A DNA stretch of 9,689 nt from Methanobacteriota archaeon (GTDB lineage: Archaea; Thermoplasmatota; Thermoplasmata; RBG-16-68-12). How positions within the stretch are numbered: position 1 is the first letter of the stretch; each line of letters opens with the position of its first letter. Below the pieces are notes generated by a model. The model saw nothing but the letters and a program-made list of their open reading frames with translations, had not been told where the DNA came from and did not search any database. Location: NCBI GenBank assembly GCA_005879065.1, contig VBLU01000074.1:1-9689 (forward strand). Direction: 5' to 3'. Position numbers and translations under genes: made by a program. Positions 1 through 6,697 of the stretch are shown piece by piece.

Positions 1-438
1 GGACCCGAGACGTTGCTCCATGGCGACCTTTGGGCCGAGAACGTCTTCGTCATTCCCGGCGCGCACGATCTGCGCGTGCGCCTGATCGACTGGGACTACG
101 CTGGGGTCGGCCTCTCCAGCTACGACCTCTCTACCTTCCTCCTACGCTTCCCGTCCGAACGACGACCATCCATCCTGGAGTTCTACCGCGAACAGGTGGA
201 GGAAAGCGGGAGGGAGCTGCCGACGCAGGATAACTTGAACGCTCTCTTCGAGACCGCCGAATACGCTCGCTTCGCGAACCGGGTCATCTGGCCCGCGATC
301 GCCCTCGTCACGGACAAGGCGGAGTGGGGGGCGCAAGCTCTCGCCGACGTGGAAGAATGGTTTCAGCAATTCGAACCCGTCCTCCCGCCTCGCGTGCCTT
401 TGCCGCCGGCCGCCTCCGATGGTGACCCGAAGGAATGA
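1..438 (+). CDS. APH/choline-kinase-fold phosphotransferase, C-terminal part (5' partial)
   Basis: This is the C-terminal part of a kinase of the aminoglycoside phosphotransferase (APH) fold. The frame is open from base 1 (GPETLLHGD...), so the true start lies before the window; the TTG at 13 is not a credible start. The catalytic loop HGDLWAEN (His7, Asp9, Asn14 counted from base 1) is the family's HxDxxxxN motif, and IDWD just after it supplies the metal-binding Asp30. The rest is the helical C-lobe. Members phosphorylate hydroxyl groups of small molecules such as sugars, choline or aminoglycosides with ATP; the substrate cannot be read from this fragment. Its stop overlaps the next gene's start (ATGA at 435-438), so it is probably translationally coupled to the glycosyltransferase. 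A sugar or lipid head-group kinase in glycan synthesis is therefore likelier than antibiotic resistance, which is inference from context. Confidence 0.85.
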   Translation, partial: GPETLLHGDLWAENVFVIPGAHDLRVRLIDWDYAGVGLSSYDLSTFLLRFPSERRPSILEFYREQVEESGRELPTQDNLNALFETAEYARFANRVIWPAIALVTDKAEWGAQALADVEEWFQQFEPVLPPRVPLPPAASDGDPKE

Positions 439-1649
439 CGATGCCGACCGTCGTCCTTGCCGCCTACAATACAGCGGGATTCGCGGAAGGCGGAGGCCAT
501 TTCTGGGTCTACCTCCAATACGTCCTCGGGCTCCGTCAACTCGGTTGCGACGTCTACTGGTTGGAAGGATTTCGAGCCACGGGCCGGGCCGATCGAGAGG
601 CCGCGGCGTTGGCCAAGTTCCGCGAGCGGATGCAACGATACGGTCTGGGCGCCAAGTTCTTCGTCTTCCGAACGGATGCTGAGACGCCTTCCTCCGAATT
701 GCCGACGAGCTACGTCGATGCGAATCGCGAGGAGGCGGAAGCCGTCTTTGAGCGGGCGGACCTGCTGCTGAACTTCCACTACGCGATTAGCCCCGCTTTG
801 CTCGCACGTTTTCGACGAACCGCCCTCGTGGATATCGATCCGGGTTTGCTCCAATTCTGGATCACGCGGGGCCAGCTGGTTGTCCCCCGACATGACGTGT
901 ACTTCACGATCGGCGAGAACGTGGGCAGACCGGGCGGGAAAATTCCCGATTGCGGCTTGAATTGGATCCCCATCCGGCCGCCCGTCTGCTTGGACTATTG
1001 GCCCTATCGGTACGACCCGCGGTGCGATGCGTTCACGACGGTCTCCATCTGGGATTCGTCCGATTGGATCGTGGATGGGTCCGAGCAATATGAGAACACG
1101 AAACGCGTCGCGTTCCTCGAATACGCGGACCTACCTCGCCTCACGTCGCAGCCTCTGGAGCTGGCCCTGTTTCTGAAAGGCAAGAGAGACATGGCGGAGC
1201 GGAAGGAAATGGAGAGGCTCGGTTGGCGGATCCGTCGGTCCCGCGAGGTGGCCGCCACCCCCGAGATGTACCAGCGCTACATTCAGCGGTCACGGGGCGA
1301 GTTCAGCTGCGTCAAGCGTTCTTGCATCGAGTTTCAGAATGCATGGGTGAGCGACCGGACTGCGTGCTACCTGGCGAGCGGCAAGCCGGTCGTCGTCCAG
1401 AACACCGGCCCGAGCGAGTTCCTCCCCAACGGCGAGGGAATGTTCCGTTTCGCGACACCGGAGGAGGCGGCTCGGGCATTCGACCAGATCAACGCTGATT
1501 ACGAGCACCACTGCAAGGCGGCGCGAAGACTGGCCGAAGCCCATTTCGACGCCAAAAAGACCGCGGCAAAGATCCTGAGCCACGCCCTGGGCCATGCTGA
1601 GCCAGAGCGGAACGGCAGCGAGGCGTTGACCGGAGCTAGGGCCCTGTGA
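435..1649 (+). CDS. GT-B-like glycosyltransferase
   Basis: A 404-residue protein without signal peptide or membrane segment, probably a cytoplasmic glycosyltransferase of GT-B type. The N-terminal half opens with a beta strand (TVVLAAYNT) and a glycine-rich turn leading into a helix (GGGHFWVYLQYVLGLRQLG, residues 19-37), as in a Rossmann-like acceptor domain. The C-terminal half holds the strongest motif: RGEFSCVKRSC (287-297), then NAWVSDRTACYLASGKPVVV (302-321) and QNTG. That pattern, where a glycosyltransferase-1-like protein keeps a Ser-Asp-Arg loop and a conserved GKPVV strand near the donor site, is one I recognise from proteins annotated as glycosyltransferases. Donor and acceptor are unknown. 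Its ATG overlaps the upstream kinase stop by four bases, and the deacetylase starts four bases after its end, so the three form one operon. Confidence 0.75.
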   Translation: MTMPTVVLAAYNTAGFAEGGGHFWVYLQYVLGLRQLGCDVYWLEGFRATGRADREAAALAKFRERMQRYGLGAKFFVFRTDAETPSSELPTSYVDANREEAEAVFERADLLLNFHYAISPALLARFRRTALVDIDPGLLQFWITRGQLVVPRHDVYFTIGENVGRPGGKIPDCGLNWIPIRPPVCLDYWPYRYDPRCDAFTTVSIWDSSDWIVDGSEQYENTKRVAFLEYADLPRLTSQPLELALFLKGKRDMAERKEMERLGWRIRRSREVAATPEMYQRYIQRSRGEFSCVKRSCIEFQNAWVSDRTACYLASGKPVVVQNTGPSEFLPNGEGMFRFATPEEAARAFDQINADYEHHCKAARRLAEAHFDAKKTAAKILSHALGHAEPERNGSEALTGARAL

Positions 1650-1653
1650 CGTC

Positions 1654-2325
1654 ATGAAATATCTGATCGTGAACGGAGACGACTTCGGCGCGAGCTCCGG
1701 CGTGAACCGCGGCATCAGGGAGGCTCATCTGCACGGGATTCTGACGAGCGCGAGCCTGCTCGTCAACACACCCGGGGCCGACGAAGCAGCCCGGTTGGCC
1801 GCTGCCCTCCCCGACTTGAGCGTGGGACTGCACGCGGATCTCCCCGACGAATTGGACAAAGCCTCCGCGGATTCGCAGGGAGTCCGCGAGTCATTGCAGC
1901 GGCAATTTCGACGGTTCGAATCGCTCGTGGGACGTCCTCCCACGCACATCGACTCCCACCACAATGTGCATCGGAACCCGCGGGCCCTGCCGCACTTTCT
2001 CGAACTGGCGCGCGAACACGACCTGCCGCTGCGCGAACACTCGCCTGTCCGGTATGTCTCGAAGTTTTACGGTCAATGGGACGGTCAGACGCACCTCGAG
2101 CAGGTCAGCGTTGAGAACCTGGAGCACATTATCGGGTCGGAGATCGGGGACGGCATCAGCGAGCTGGCCTGCCACCCGGGCTATGTGGATGAAGGCCACG
2201 CGACAAGCTATCGGGCGGAGCGGGAAGCCGAGTTGCGGGCCCTCTGCGACCCTCGCATACGCCGGACGTTGGCGGAGCGGCGGATCACGCTCATCAGCTA
2301 CAGGCAGATCAGCAAAGTTCGGTAG
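1654..2325 (+). CDS. YdjC/ChbG-family carbohydrate deacetylase
   Basis: A 223-residue member of the YdjC/ChbG family, metal-dependent hydrolases that remove acetyl groups from N-acetylated sugars such as diacetylchitobiose. Seen motifs: NGDDFG at 7-12 (catalytic/metal Asp9-Asp10), GLHADL with His60, DSHHNVHR at 100-107 (metal-binding His cluster), HPGYVD at 174-179 (active-site His174), and SYRAERE at 185-191, a typical family signature. It is slightly shorter than the usual roughly 250 residues but every motif is present, so it should be active. No signal peptide is visible, suggesting a cytoplasmic substrate, perhaps a lipid- or nucleotide-linked N-acetyl sugar. It is the last gene of the operon with the kinase and glycosyltransferase. 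A weak GGAG at 1632-1635 is the only upstream ribosome-binding candidate, consistent with translational coupling. The fold is confident; the exact substrate is inference. Confidence 0.92.
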   Translation: MKYLIVNGDDFGASSGVNRGIREAHLHGILTSASLLVNTPGADEAARLAAALPDLSVGLHADLPDELDKASADSQGVRESLQRQFRRFESLVGRPPTHIDSHHNVHRNPRALPHFLELAREHDLPLREHSPVRYVSKFYGQWDGQTHLEQVSVENLEHIIGSEIGDGISELACHPGYVDEGHATSYRAEREAELRALCDPRIRRTLAERRITLISYRQISKVR

Positions 2326-2368
2326 GAGCTCGGACGACCAAGAAGGGAAGTGGAATTCGTGAGCCCTT

Positions 2369-3349
2369 TCAGGCCCCGATCGAGGCCGTCTTGGCGGCGG
2401 ACGCCACCGTCTTGATGGCGGATGACAACGTTCGGTCCCGGAGGCGTTTTAGCCCTTCCTCCAGGGTAACCTTCGGCTTGTAGCCGAGCAACTTGTGGGA
2501 CTTCGCCGGACTCCCCACGAACTTCCGGACATCGAAGTTGTTCGCAGGCCCGAGAACAATTTGTGCCGACGAACCGGTCAACGCGATGATCATGCCGGCC
2601 AAGTCCGAAACGGAAACGCCGCGTCCAGTTACGAAGTGGAACTCCTGACCGAGGAGATGCCCTCCCCCGTCCATGCTCGCGGCATACGCTCGGAGGATCC
2701 CTTGGATCGTGTCGTCGATGAACGTGAAGTCGAGGACCTGCTCGCCGCCGTACAGTGTGATGTCCTCGCCTCGGAGCGCCTTCCGCATGAATTTCGGGAT
2801 CACCCGCTCGGGGAGGTCTCTCTCGCTGCCGTACACGTTCGAGAAGCGGAAGATGACGGACTTGATCGGGCGGGAGAGAGATGGGTCCGCATAGGAGCGG
2901 CACGCTCGTTCGGCGCACAACTTCGTCATGCCGTAGATGGAGAGGGGCGCCTTCGGGTGGGCCTCGTCGACCGGGAAATACTTCGGCTCCCCGTACACCT
3001 CGCGGCTCGAGGCGTAGAAGAGCACGGGGCTCGTCTTCGCCTTCCGACATGCCTCGAGGACGTTCAACGTTCCGAGTTGATTCGTCCTCCAGCAAGTGTA
3101 TGGGTCGAGCTGCCCCCAGGCGACACGAGAGACGGCAGCGAAGTGGAAGACCGCGTCCTGTCCGACGACCGCCTGCTTAATACGTGAATAGTGGCGGACG
3201 TCGCCTCGGATTTTCGTGCAGCTCAGATGGGCCGTATTGGAATTGAAGTGTGTGTCAAACAGGGTGACGTCATCGCCTTGATCGAGGAGCAGCTCGGCCA
3301 AATGGCTACCAATGAAGCCATTGCCTCCGGTGATAAGTACTCGGTCCAT
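2369..3349 (-). CDS. NAD-dependent sugar-nucleotide epimerase/dehydratase (extended SDR)
   Basis: A 326-residue extended short-chain dehydrogenase/reductase of the GalE/RmlB superfamily, acting on nucleotide sugars in the cytoplasm. Seen: NAD-binding GGNGFIGSH (8-16), Asp32 after strand 2 (NAD preference), GDV (49-51), FHFAA (68-72), ASSREVYG (113-120) with the active-site serine, the catalytic YGMTK (Tyr139, Lys143), RFSNVYG (168-174), and the substrate-binding LDFTFIDD (216-223). Members are 4-epimerases, 4,6-dehydratases or 4-reductases; the lack of a clear dehydratase Asp-Glu pair after the active-site serine leans towards an epimerase, but only weakly. The last 25 or so residues are Ala/Lys/Thr-rich and may be disordered. 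The ATG is preceded by GGGGGAGG (3356-3363), a strong Shine-Dalgarno. The gene converges on the deacetylase with a 43-base gap and diverges from the nucleotidyltransferase, so it has its own promoter. Confidence 0.92.
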   Translation of the reverse strand: MDRVLITGGNGFIGSHLAELLLDQGDDVTLFDTHFNSNTAHLSCTKIRGDVRHYSRIKQAVVGQDAVFHFAAVSRVAWGQLDPYTCWRTNQLGTLNVLEACRKAKTSPVLFYASSREVYGEPKYFPVDEAHPKAPLSIYGMTKLCAERACRSYADPSLSRPIKSVIFRFSNVYGSERDLPERVIPKFMRKALRGEDITLYGGEQVLDFTFIDDTIQGILRAYAASMDGGGHLLGQEFHFVTGRGVSVSDLAGMIIALTGSSAQIVLGPANNFDVRKFVGSPAKSHKLLGYKPKVTLEEGLKRLRDRTLSSAIKTVASAAKTASIGA

Positions 3350-3390
3350 CGTTCGCCTCCCCCTGTTAGCAAGGCATACTCACGTCGCCG

Positions 3391-3404
3391 ACAAATAGAT
3401 TTCG
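3391..3404 (-). promoter_or_regulatory. Candidate TATA box for the epimerase gene
   Basis: Read on the minus strand this is CGAAATCTATTTGT, an AT-rich patch in a GC-rich intergenic region. With the usual archaeal spacing, transcription would begin near 3367-3370, leaving an 18-20 base leader that contains the GGAGG at 3356-3360. No clear BRE is visible. The assignment rests on base composition and spacing alone. Confidence 0.4.
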
Positions 3405-3592
3405 CACTGACCCTCCTCGCTGCATCGTTTCGGTCCGCCGCGGGAGCGAAGAACTCGTCCAAGTCCCCGTGTATTCGGATATGCTCACAGCGCAACGCGA
3501 ATTCCTTTTTCTATCCATGTTGAAAACGTGGCGTTGACGTAAGCCCACTCCCTATTGACAGGGCCAAAAAAAGTGGGGTGTGGGGCCTGCAC

Positions 3593-3600
3593 ATATTATC
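3593..3600 (+). promoter_or_regulatory. Candidate TATA box giving a leaderless nucleotidyltransferase mRNA
   Basis: ATATTATC lies in an AT-rich run (3591-3604). If its last base is at -24, transcription starts at about 3623-3624, exactly at an in-frame GTG codon (3623). This supports a leaderless message and decides the start of the downstream gene: the earlier GTG at 3578 lies upstream of the box and would not be transcribed from this promoter. Confidence 0.5.
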
Positions 3601-3622
3601 AAATCGGAGAGCGACGAGCTCA

Positions 3623-4672
3623 GTGGACGCGGAACTTCCGGCCAACCTCGAGTCGTATCCCGCGTTGATCACCGCGGGCGGGATCGGGACCCGACTCCTT
3701 CCTTTCTCCAAGGAAATCCCGAAGGAGATGCTGCCGATCATCGCCCACGACGGGGACGATTCCCTCCAGTTGAAGCCCTTGGTGCAGGCGATCTTCGAGC
3801 AACTGTACGGGGCGGGAGTCCGGAATTTCTACTTCGTCGTCGGAAGAGGAAAGCGCGCGATCGAGGACCACTTCTCCCCAGACTCGGGATTCCTGGAATT
3901 CCTGAAGAAGAAGGGGAAGAGCCCCGCGAGCATGTCCGATCTGTACGCGAAGATCCGATCGTCGAACCTCGTGTTCTTGAATCAAACGGAACCGCTCGGC
4001 TTCGGGGACGCGGTCCTCCGCGCGCGGACTGTGATCAAGGGTCCGTTCCTTGTGCAAGCGGCGGACACGTTCATCCTCTCCAACGGAGACGATTATCTGT
4101 CGCGACTCGCCCGGGCGCACCGGAAATACCATGGGGCGGCCACGGTCCTCCTGAGGGACGTGCCCCATCCCCGCTCCTATGGCGTGGTCGAGGGCGACGC
4201 GTTGGAGCCAGGCATCCTCCGGGTCACGTCCGCGGTCGAGAAACCGGAGAGACCGCGGAGCAATCACGCGATCATGCCGGTCTACGTCTTCTCGGAGGAC
4301 ATCTTCACCGCGCTCTCGGACATCGGGCCAGGAAGGGACGGAGAATTGCAGTTGACGGACGCGATTCAGCGACTCGCCTCGACCGGGCAACCCGTCATCG
4401 GGATCCTGCTGAGGCCCGACGAGATCATGTTGGACTTGGGCAGCCCAGAGACCATGATCCAGGCCCTGCGTCTCACGATGCAACATGCGAGCGGCAAGGA
4501 CGTCGACGCGGGAGATTCGGAAGCCCCGGTGGCCGTGGGCGGAATGCAGAATCCGAATTCCATCGAAGATAGCGCCTCGACAGAGAACGGGTCGCTTCCG
4601 CCCCTGGTTCCGGTCATGATCGAAGTGCCGCCTGTTAGCACCCCCCCACGCTCGGAGGGTCCTCCGTCATAG
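3623..4672 (+). CDS. GalU-type sugar-1-phosphate nucleotidyltransferase with C-terminal tail
   Basis: A 349-residue NTP-transferase, probably UTP-glucose-1-phosphate uridylyltransferase, making a nucleotide sugar for the neighbouring epimerase and glycosyltransferase. Seen: the nucleotide-binding loop GGIGTRLLPFSKEIPKEMLP (19-38) with the KEMLP form typical of GalU rather than the thymidylyltransferase RmlA; LNQTEPLGFGDAV (119-131); AADTF with metal-binding Asp148; SYGVVEG; VEKPERP; the GELQLTDAIQ segment; and DLGSPETMIQAL closing the domain. The GTG at 3623 is chosen because it sits at the predicted transcription start and puts the first core strand (YPALITAGG) 11 residues in; a GTG at 3578 in the same frame would add 15 residues. 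Residues 290-349 form a Pro/Ser/Glu-rich tail absent from ordinary GalU. No Shine-Dalgarno is well placed. A different NTP or sugar is possible. Confidence 0.9.
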   Translation: MDAELPANLESYPALITAGGIGTRLLPFSKEIPKEMLPIIAHDGDDSLQLKPLVQAIFEQLYGAGVRNFYFVVGRGKRAIEDHFSPDSGFLEFLKKKGKSPASMSDLYAKIRSSNLVFLNQTEPLGFGDAVLRARTVIKGPFLVQAADTFILSNGDDYLSRLARAHRKYHGAATVLLRDVPHPRSYGVVEGDALEPGILRVTSAVEKPERPRSNHAIMPVYVFSEDIFTALSDIGPGRDGELQLTDAIQRLASTGQPVIGILLRPDEIMLDLGSPETMIQALRLTMQHASGKDVDAGDSEAPVAVGGMQNPNSIEDSASTENGSLPPLVPVMIEVPPVSTPPRSEGPPS

Positions 4673-4811
4673 GAAACGAAACGCGTCGCGGCCGATGTTC
4701 ACCATTTTTGCTGAGGGATGCCCATTCCGGTGGGAACAGCCTCCTTGCTCCTGGGGATAGTAGTAGCTTTCGTGACTGTCTGAGCCACATCATCCTTATC
4801 GGGGCGATGCC

Positions 4812-4827
4812 ACAGTTCGAAAATTGT
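4812..4827 (+). promoter_or_regulatory. Weak AT-rich hairpin/possible promoter before the membrane-protein gene
   Basis: ACAGTT-CGAA-AATTGT can fold into a six-pair stem with one G-T wobble. It overlaps the only AT-rich patch in the 210-base gap before the membrane-protein gene, and could act as a TATA region with a start near 4850. The rest of the gap (4673-4882) shows nothing I can name; a short T run at 4704-4708 is too weak to call a terminator for the nucleotidyltransferase. Confidence 0.2.
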
Positions 4828-4882
4828 CCCGATACCCATATGCCCTGACATCGGAGGCCGGAGCCTAGGAGGTGAAAGCACC

Positions 4883-5257
4883 ATGGAAGCGACCCGCACG
4901 AAGTCAGGGGCCGGGTTCGGCCAGTCGTGGCGCGAACTCTCGCACACCCCGACGTACCAGGTCCCAGTGGTCCTCGGTTCGATCGTGGCGTTGCTCGTCG
5001 GCATCCTGACGTATGTCTTCGACGCGTCCGCGGCCTCGAAGATCGTGGCGGCGACTCCGAACGAGGCGTATCTCGTCCTGTTTGGGATCGTCGGCATGAT
5101 CGGCTACGCTGTGTCGAAACAGAACGTGCAGAACGGCTCCATCGTGGCCGCCATCGCCGGCTTGGCGTTGGTGGTCCTGGTGGCGACGCAGCTCGGCCTC
5201 TTTGCAGGCCTGCTCCTCCTCGCCGGAGCCGTCTGGAGCCTCGCGTCGACCCGCTGA
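4883..5257 (+). CDS. Small membrane protein of unknown function (about four hydrophobic segments)
   Basis: A 124-residue protein I do not recognise. It has a polar N-terminus of about 26 residues (basic and Ser/Thr-rich) followed by hydrophobic stretches at about 27-45, 62-78, 84-101 and 103-120, so it should be an integral membrane protein with three or four spans. A short polar loop (KQNVQNG, 79-85) separates segments 2 and 3; the last two are nearly continuous and may form a hairpin. No catalytic motif is visible. The start is well supported: AGGAGGTGA at 4867-4875 is an almost perfect match to the archaeal anti-Shine-Dalgarno, eight bases before the ATG. It appears to be a single-gene unit, flanked by a 210-base gap upstream and by a hairpin/T-tract terminator six bases after its stop. 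Confidence 0.8.
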   Translation: MEATRTKSGAGFGQSWRELSHTPTYQVPVVLGSIVALLVGILTYVFDASAASKIVAATPNEAYLVLFGIVGMIGYAVSKQNVQNGSIVAAIAGLALVVLVATQLGLFAGLLLLAGAVWSLASTR

Positions 5258-5262
5258 TCGGG

Positions 5263-5309
5263 GCGGCGTTAGGCTGCGTCTTTTTCTTTTTCCTTTCCTT
5301 TCCCTCTCC
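5263..5309 (+). terminator. Hairpin plus T-tract terminator after the membrane-protein gene
   Basis: GCGGC-GTTAG-GCTGC (5263-5277) forms a five-pair stem with one G-T wobble and a GTTAG loop. A pyrimidine tract very rich in T follows (5279-5309). Archaeal polymerases terminate at T-tracts, and the hairpin makes it resemble a bacterial intrinsic terminator. A closely related element occurs at 8424-8462. Confidence 0.75.
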
Positions 5310-5405
5310 GCGGCTCGCGTCCGCCACGACTCCCGATGGATGCGTCCGATGCAAACTCGCCGGTCCTCGCGAGAAGCGAAACCTCGCCGTCGACAGGGGC
5401 TGCGC

Positions 5406-5421
5406 GTAACAACGGAGTTAA
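5406..5421 (+). promoter_or_regulatory. Candidate operator over the regulator's promoter
   Basis: GTAACAACGGAGTTAA contains TAAC-N6-GTTA, an imperfect dyad overlapping the TATA-like box. Its first ten bases differ at one position from GTAACATCGG at 6590-6599, upstream of the Tat/DUF4331 genes. A shared site for the adjacent TrmB-family regulator, including autoregulation, is an inference; the spacer differs by one base between the two sites. Confidence 0.35.
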
Positions 5422-5423
5422 TA
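5416..5423 (+). promoter_or_regulatory. Candidate TATA box of the TrmB-family regulator
   Basis: AGTTAATA ends 25 bases before the ATG at 5449, placing the predicted transcription start at about 5447-5449. The message would be leaderless or nearly so; the GGGGAG touching the ATG is too close to serve as a ribosome-binding site. The box overlaps the right arm of a candidate operator (5406-5421). Confidence 0.5.
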
Positions 5424-5448
5424 GCGCCGCGTTCACATCCTCGGGGAG

Positions 5449-6261
5449 ATGAAACTGACCGAGGCCACGGAAGCCCTCGAGCGGGTGGGTCTCGGCCGGT
5501 ATGAAGCCCTCGTGTTCGTGAACCTGTCTCGGGCCGGGGCGGCGACCGCGAGGGAAGTCGCCCGCGTGAGCGGCGTGAACCGCGTCCAGACGTACCGCGC
5601 CCTCGGCGGCCTGGAAGCCCGGGGCCTCGTCGAGGTGACGTTGGATCGGCCTCGCCGGTATGCCGCGCGCGCCCTCAACGACGTCTTCGACATGATCGCG
5701 GAAGAGAAGCGTTCCGAGTTGGAGAAGATGGACGAAGTCCGAAAGACGCTCCTCGACGCGTGGCCTCGCATGTCCGGTCATACGCGCGATCGTCCCTCCG
5801 TCCGCCTCCAGGTGATCAAAGGCCGCGGGCAAATCTACCGCACGATTCGGGAGTTCGTGGCGGGCGCCAAGGAGGAGGTCCTTGCGTTCACGACGACGAA
5901 GGGACTGCAACGGTCCTATCGTGCGGGGATCAACGAGGCCCTCCTGGCCTCCATGAGCCGTGGGGTGAAGCCTCGGCTTGTCACCGACATCAACGAATCA
6001 AACGCCGCCCTCATGGACCGTGTTGCGGCGAATGTTCCCCTTCGCCACGTCGAACGACAACGCGCTCGTTTCATCATCGCGGACCGCATGTCAATCCTCG
6101 CCTTCCTGATCCAGGACGAGCGCACCATCCGAGGGGACGGAGAGACCGCGTTGTGGACGAACAGCCCTGATTTCGTGAAGGCCCACTTGGAGTTCTTCGA
6201 GAAGGCATGGGGAGCAGGGATACCCGCGGTCGAGCGATTGCAACAGCTCCGGCCACACTGA
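5449..6261 (+). CDS. TrmB-family transcriptional regulator
   Basis: A 270-residue archaeal TrmB-like regulator. The N-terminal winged helix-turn-helix (about 5-72) has the family layout: LERVGLGRYEALVFVNLSRA, then AREVARVSGVNRVQTYRALG as the helix-turn-helix and RPRRYAAR as the wing. A charged helix (about 78-106, rich in Glu/Lys/Arg) should form the dimer coiled coil. Residues about 116-262 form the phospholipase-D-like effector domain, with VIKGRGQIY, ADRMSILAFLI (211-221) and ETALWTNSPDFVKAHLEFFE (232-251) near the end, as in other TrmB proteins. Known family members sense sugars or other small ligands and repress or activate nearby genes. The ligand here is unknown. Starting at ATG 5449 gives the usual N-terminus. 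Likely targets are its own promoter and the Tat/DUF4331 unit downstream (inference from a shared site). Confidence 0.9.
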   Translation: MKLTEATEALERVGLGRYEALVFVNLSRAGAATAREVARVSGVNRVQTYRALGGLEARGLVEVTLDRPRRYAARALNDVFDMIAEEKRSELEKMDEVRKTLLDAWPRMSGHTRDRPSVRLQVIKGRGQIYRTIREFVAGAKEEVLAFTTTKGLQRSYRAGINEALLASMSRGVKPRLVTDINESNAALMDRVAANVPLRHVERQRARFIIADRMSILAFLIQDERTIRGDGETALWTNSPDFVKAHLEFFEKAWGAGIPAVERLQQLRPH

Positions 6262-6697
6262 TTGCCGTTCTCACACTGATCGTGACCTCGGATTCTGGCG
6301 GACCGTTGTCGGGACCCGAAGGCCGGCGACCACGGGCCCGGGCCATCTCCCCCGCGGCGAGCGGGTCCACAATCTCGACAGTCCCGTCGTCGTTGCCGGC
6401 CGAGCGATCCAAACGGCGAATAGGGCCAATGTCACAATCCAAGCGCGATGCGTGGAGTTTCCCTCAGAGAAATTCGGCCTACCCCCGGAGTCGACAGAAG
6501 AGGCTCTCCCAATTAGGATTGAGATTCGCCAAAAAATGATGATCCGAATTCAACGTCGGCGGCCCCCCGCTCGGGAGAACCGAACGGTTGTAACATCGGC
6601 CGTTACACATGACGAAATACGTGGAGCATCGCTTCGCCGCCGGAGAAGGGCTGGGTGGGACGGAGTTGTCCATCCCATCCCTCGAAGGGGAATCGAC
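6262..6697 (+). other. 436-base non-coding region upstream of the Tat/DUF4331 genes
   Basis: This stretch holds no gene I can support. The frame of the Tat-signal gene stays open back to 6452, but the extra 82 codons are Arg/Pro-rich, lack a ribosome-binding site and would bury the Tat signal. The clearest structure is the inverted repeat at 6589-6607. AT-rich patches at 6528-6540 and 6612-6618 are possible promoter elements. No T-tract follows the regulator's stop, so readthrough from it into this region is possible. Confidence 0.6.
6589..6607 (+). promoter_or_regulatory. Perfect inverted repeat TGTAAC-N7-GTTACA, candidate operator
   Basis: The two six-base arms (6589-6594 and 6602-6607) are exact reverse complements around a seven-base spacer, the size expected for a dimeric winged-helix regulator. 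It lies 90 bases before the Tat-signal gene and shares GTAACAWCGG and a GTTA arm with the site at 5406-5421. The next-door TrmB protein is the natural candidate binder. The repeat is seen directly; the regulator assignment is inferred. Confidence 0.5.

Noticed and set aside
363..1088. Long open frame on the minus strand opposite the glycosyltransferase
   Set aside because: It lies antisense to a gene with clear motifs, has no recognisable domain, and such frames are common in GC-rich coding DNA.
2298..3187. Open frames on both strands overlapping the epimerase
   Set aside because: The epimerase frame contains every SDR motif; the others are low-complexity and lack any domain.
3620..4486. Long minus-strand frame opposite the nucleotidyltransferase, and a long plus-strand frame in another phase (3580-4572)
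   Set aside because: Both are Arg/Gly/Pro-rich shadows of a gene whose catalytic motifs are all present.
4812..4835. GTTCGAA resembling a tRNA T-loop
   Set aside because: No acceptor, D or anticodon arms can be formed around it and the expected stem does not pair as in a tRNA.
4635..5354. Minus-strand frame of 239 codons across the membrane-protein gene
   Set aside because: It is extremely rich in Arg, Ser and Pro with no domain, and the plus-strand gene has an excellent ribosome-binding site and terminator.
6074..6539. Open frames on both strands just after the TrmB gene
   Set aside because: They overlap the regulator's end, have no ribosome-binding site and no recognisable family; I treat the stretch as non-coding.
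6452..6697. N-terminal extension of the Tat-signal protein
   Set aside because: A start at 6452 would place 82 Arg-rich residues before the twin-arginine motif, which must be near the N-terminus to work.
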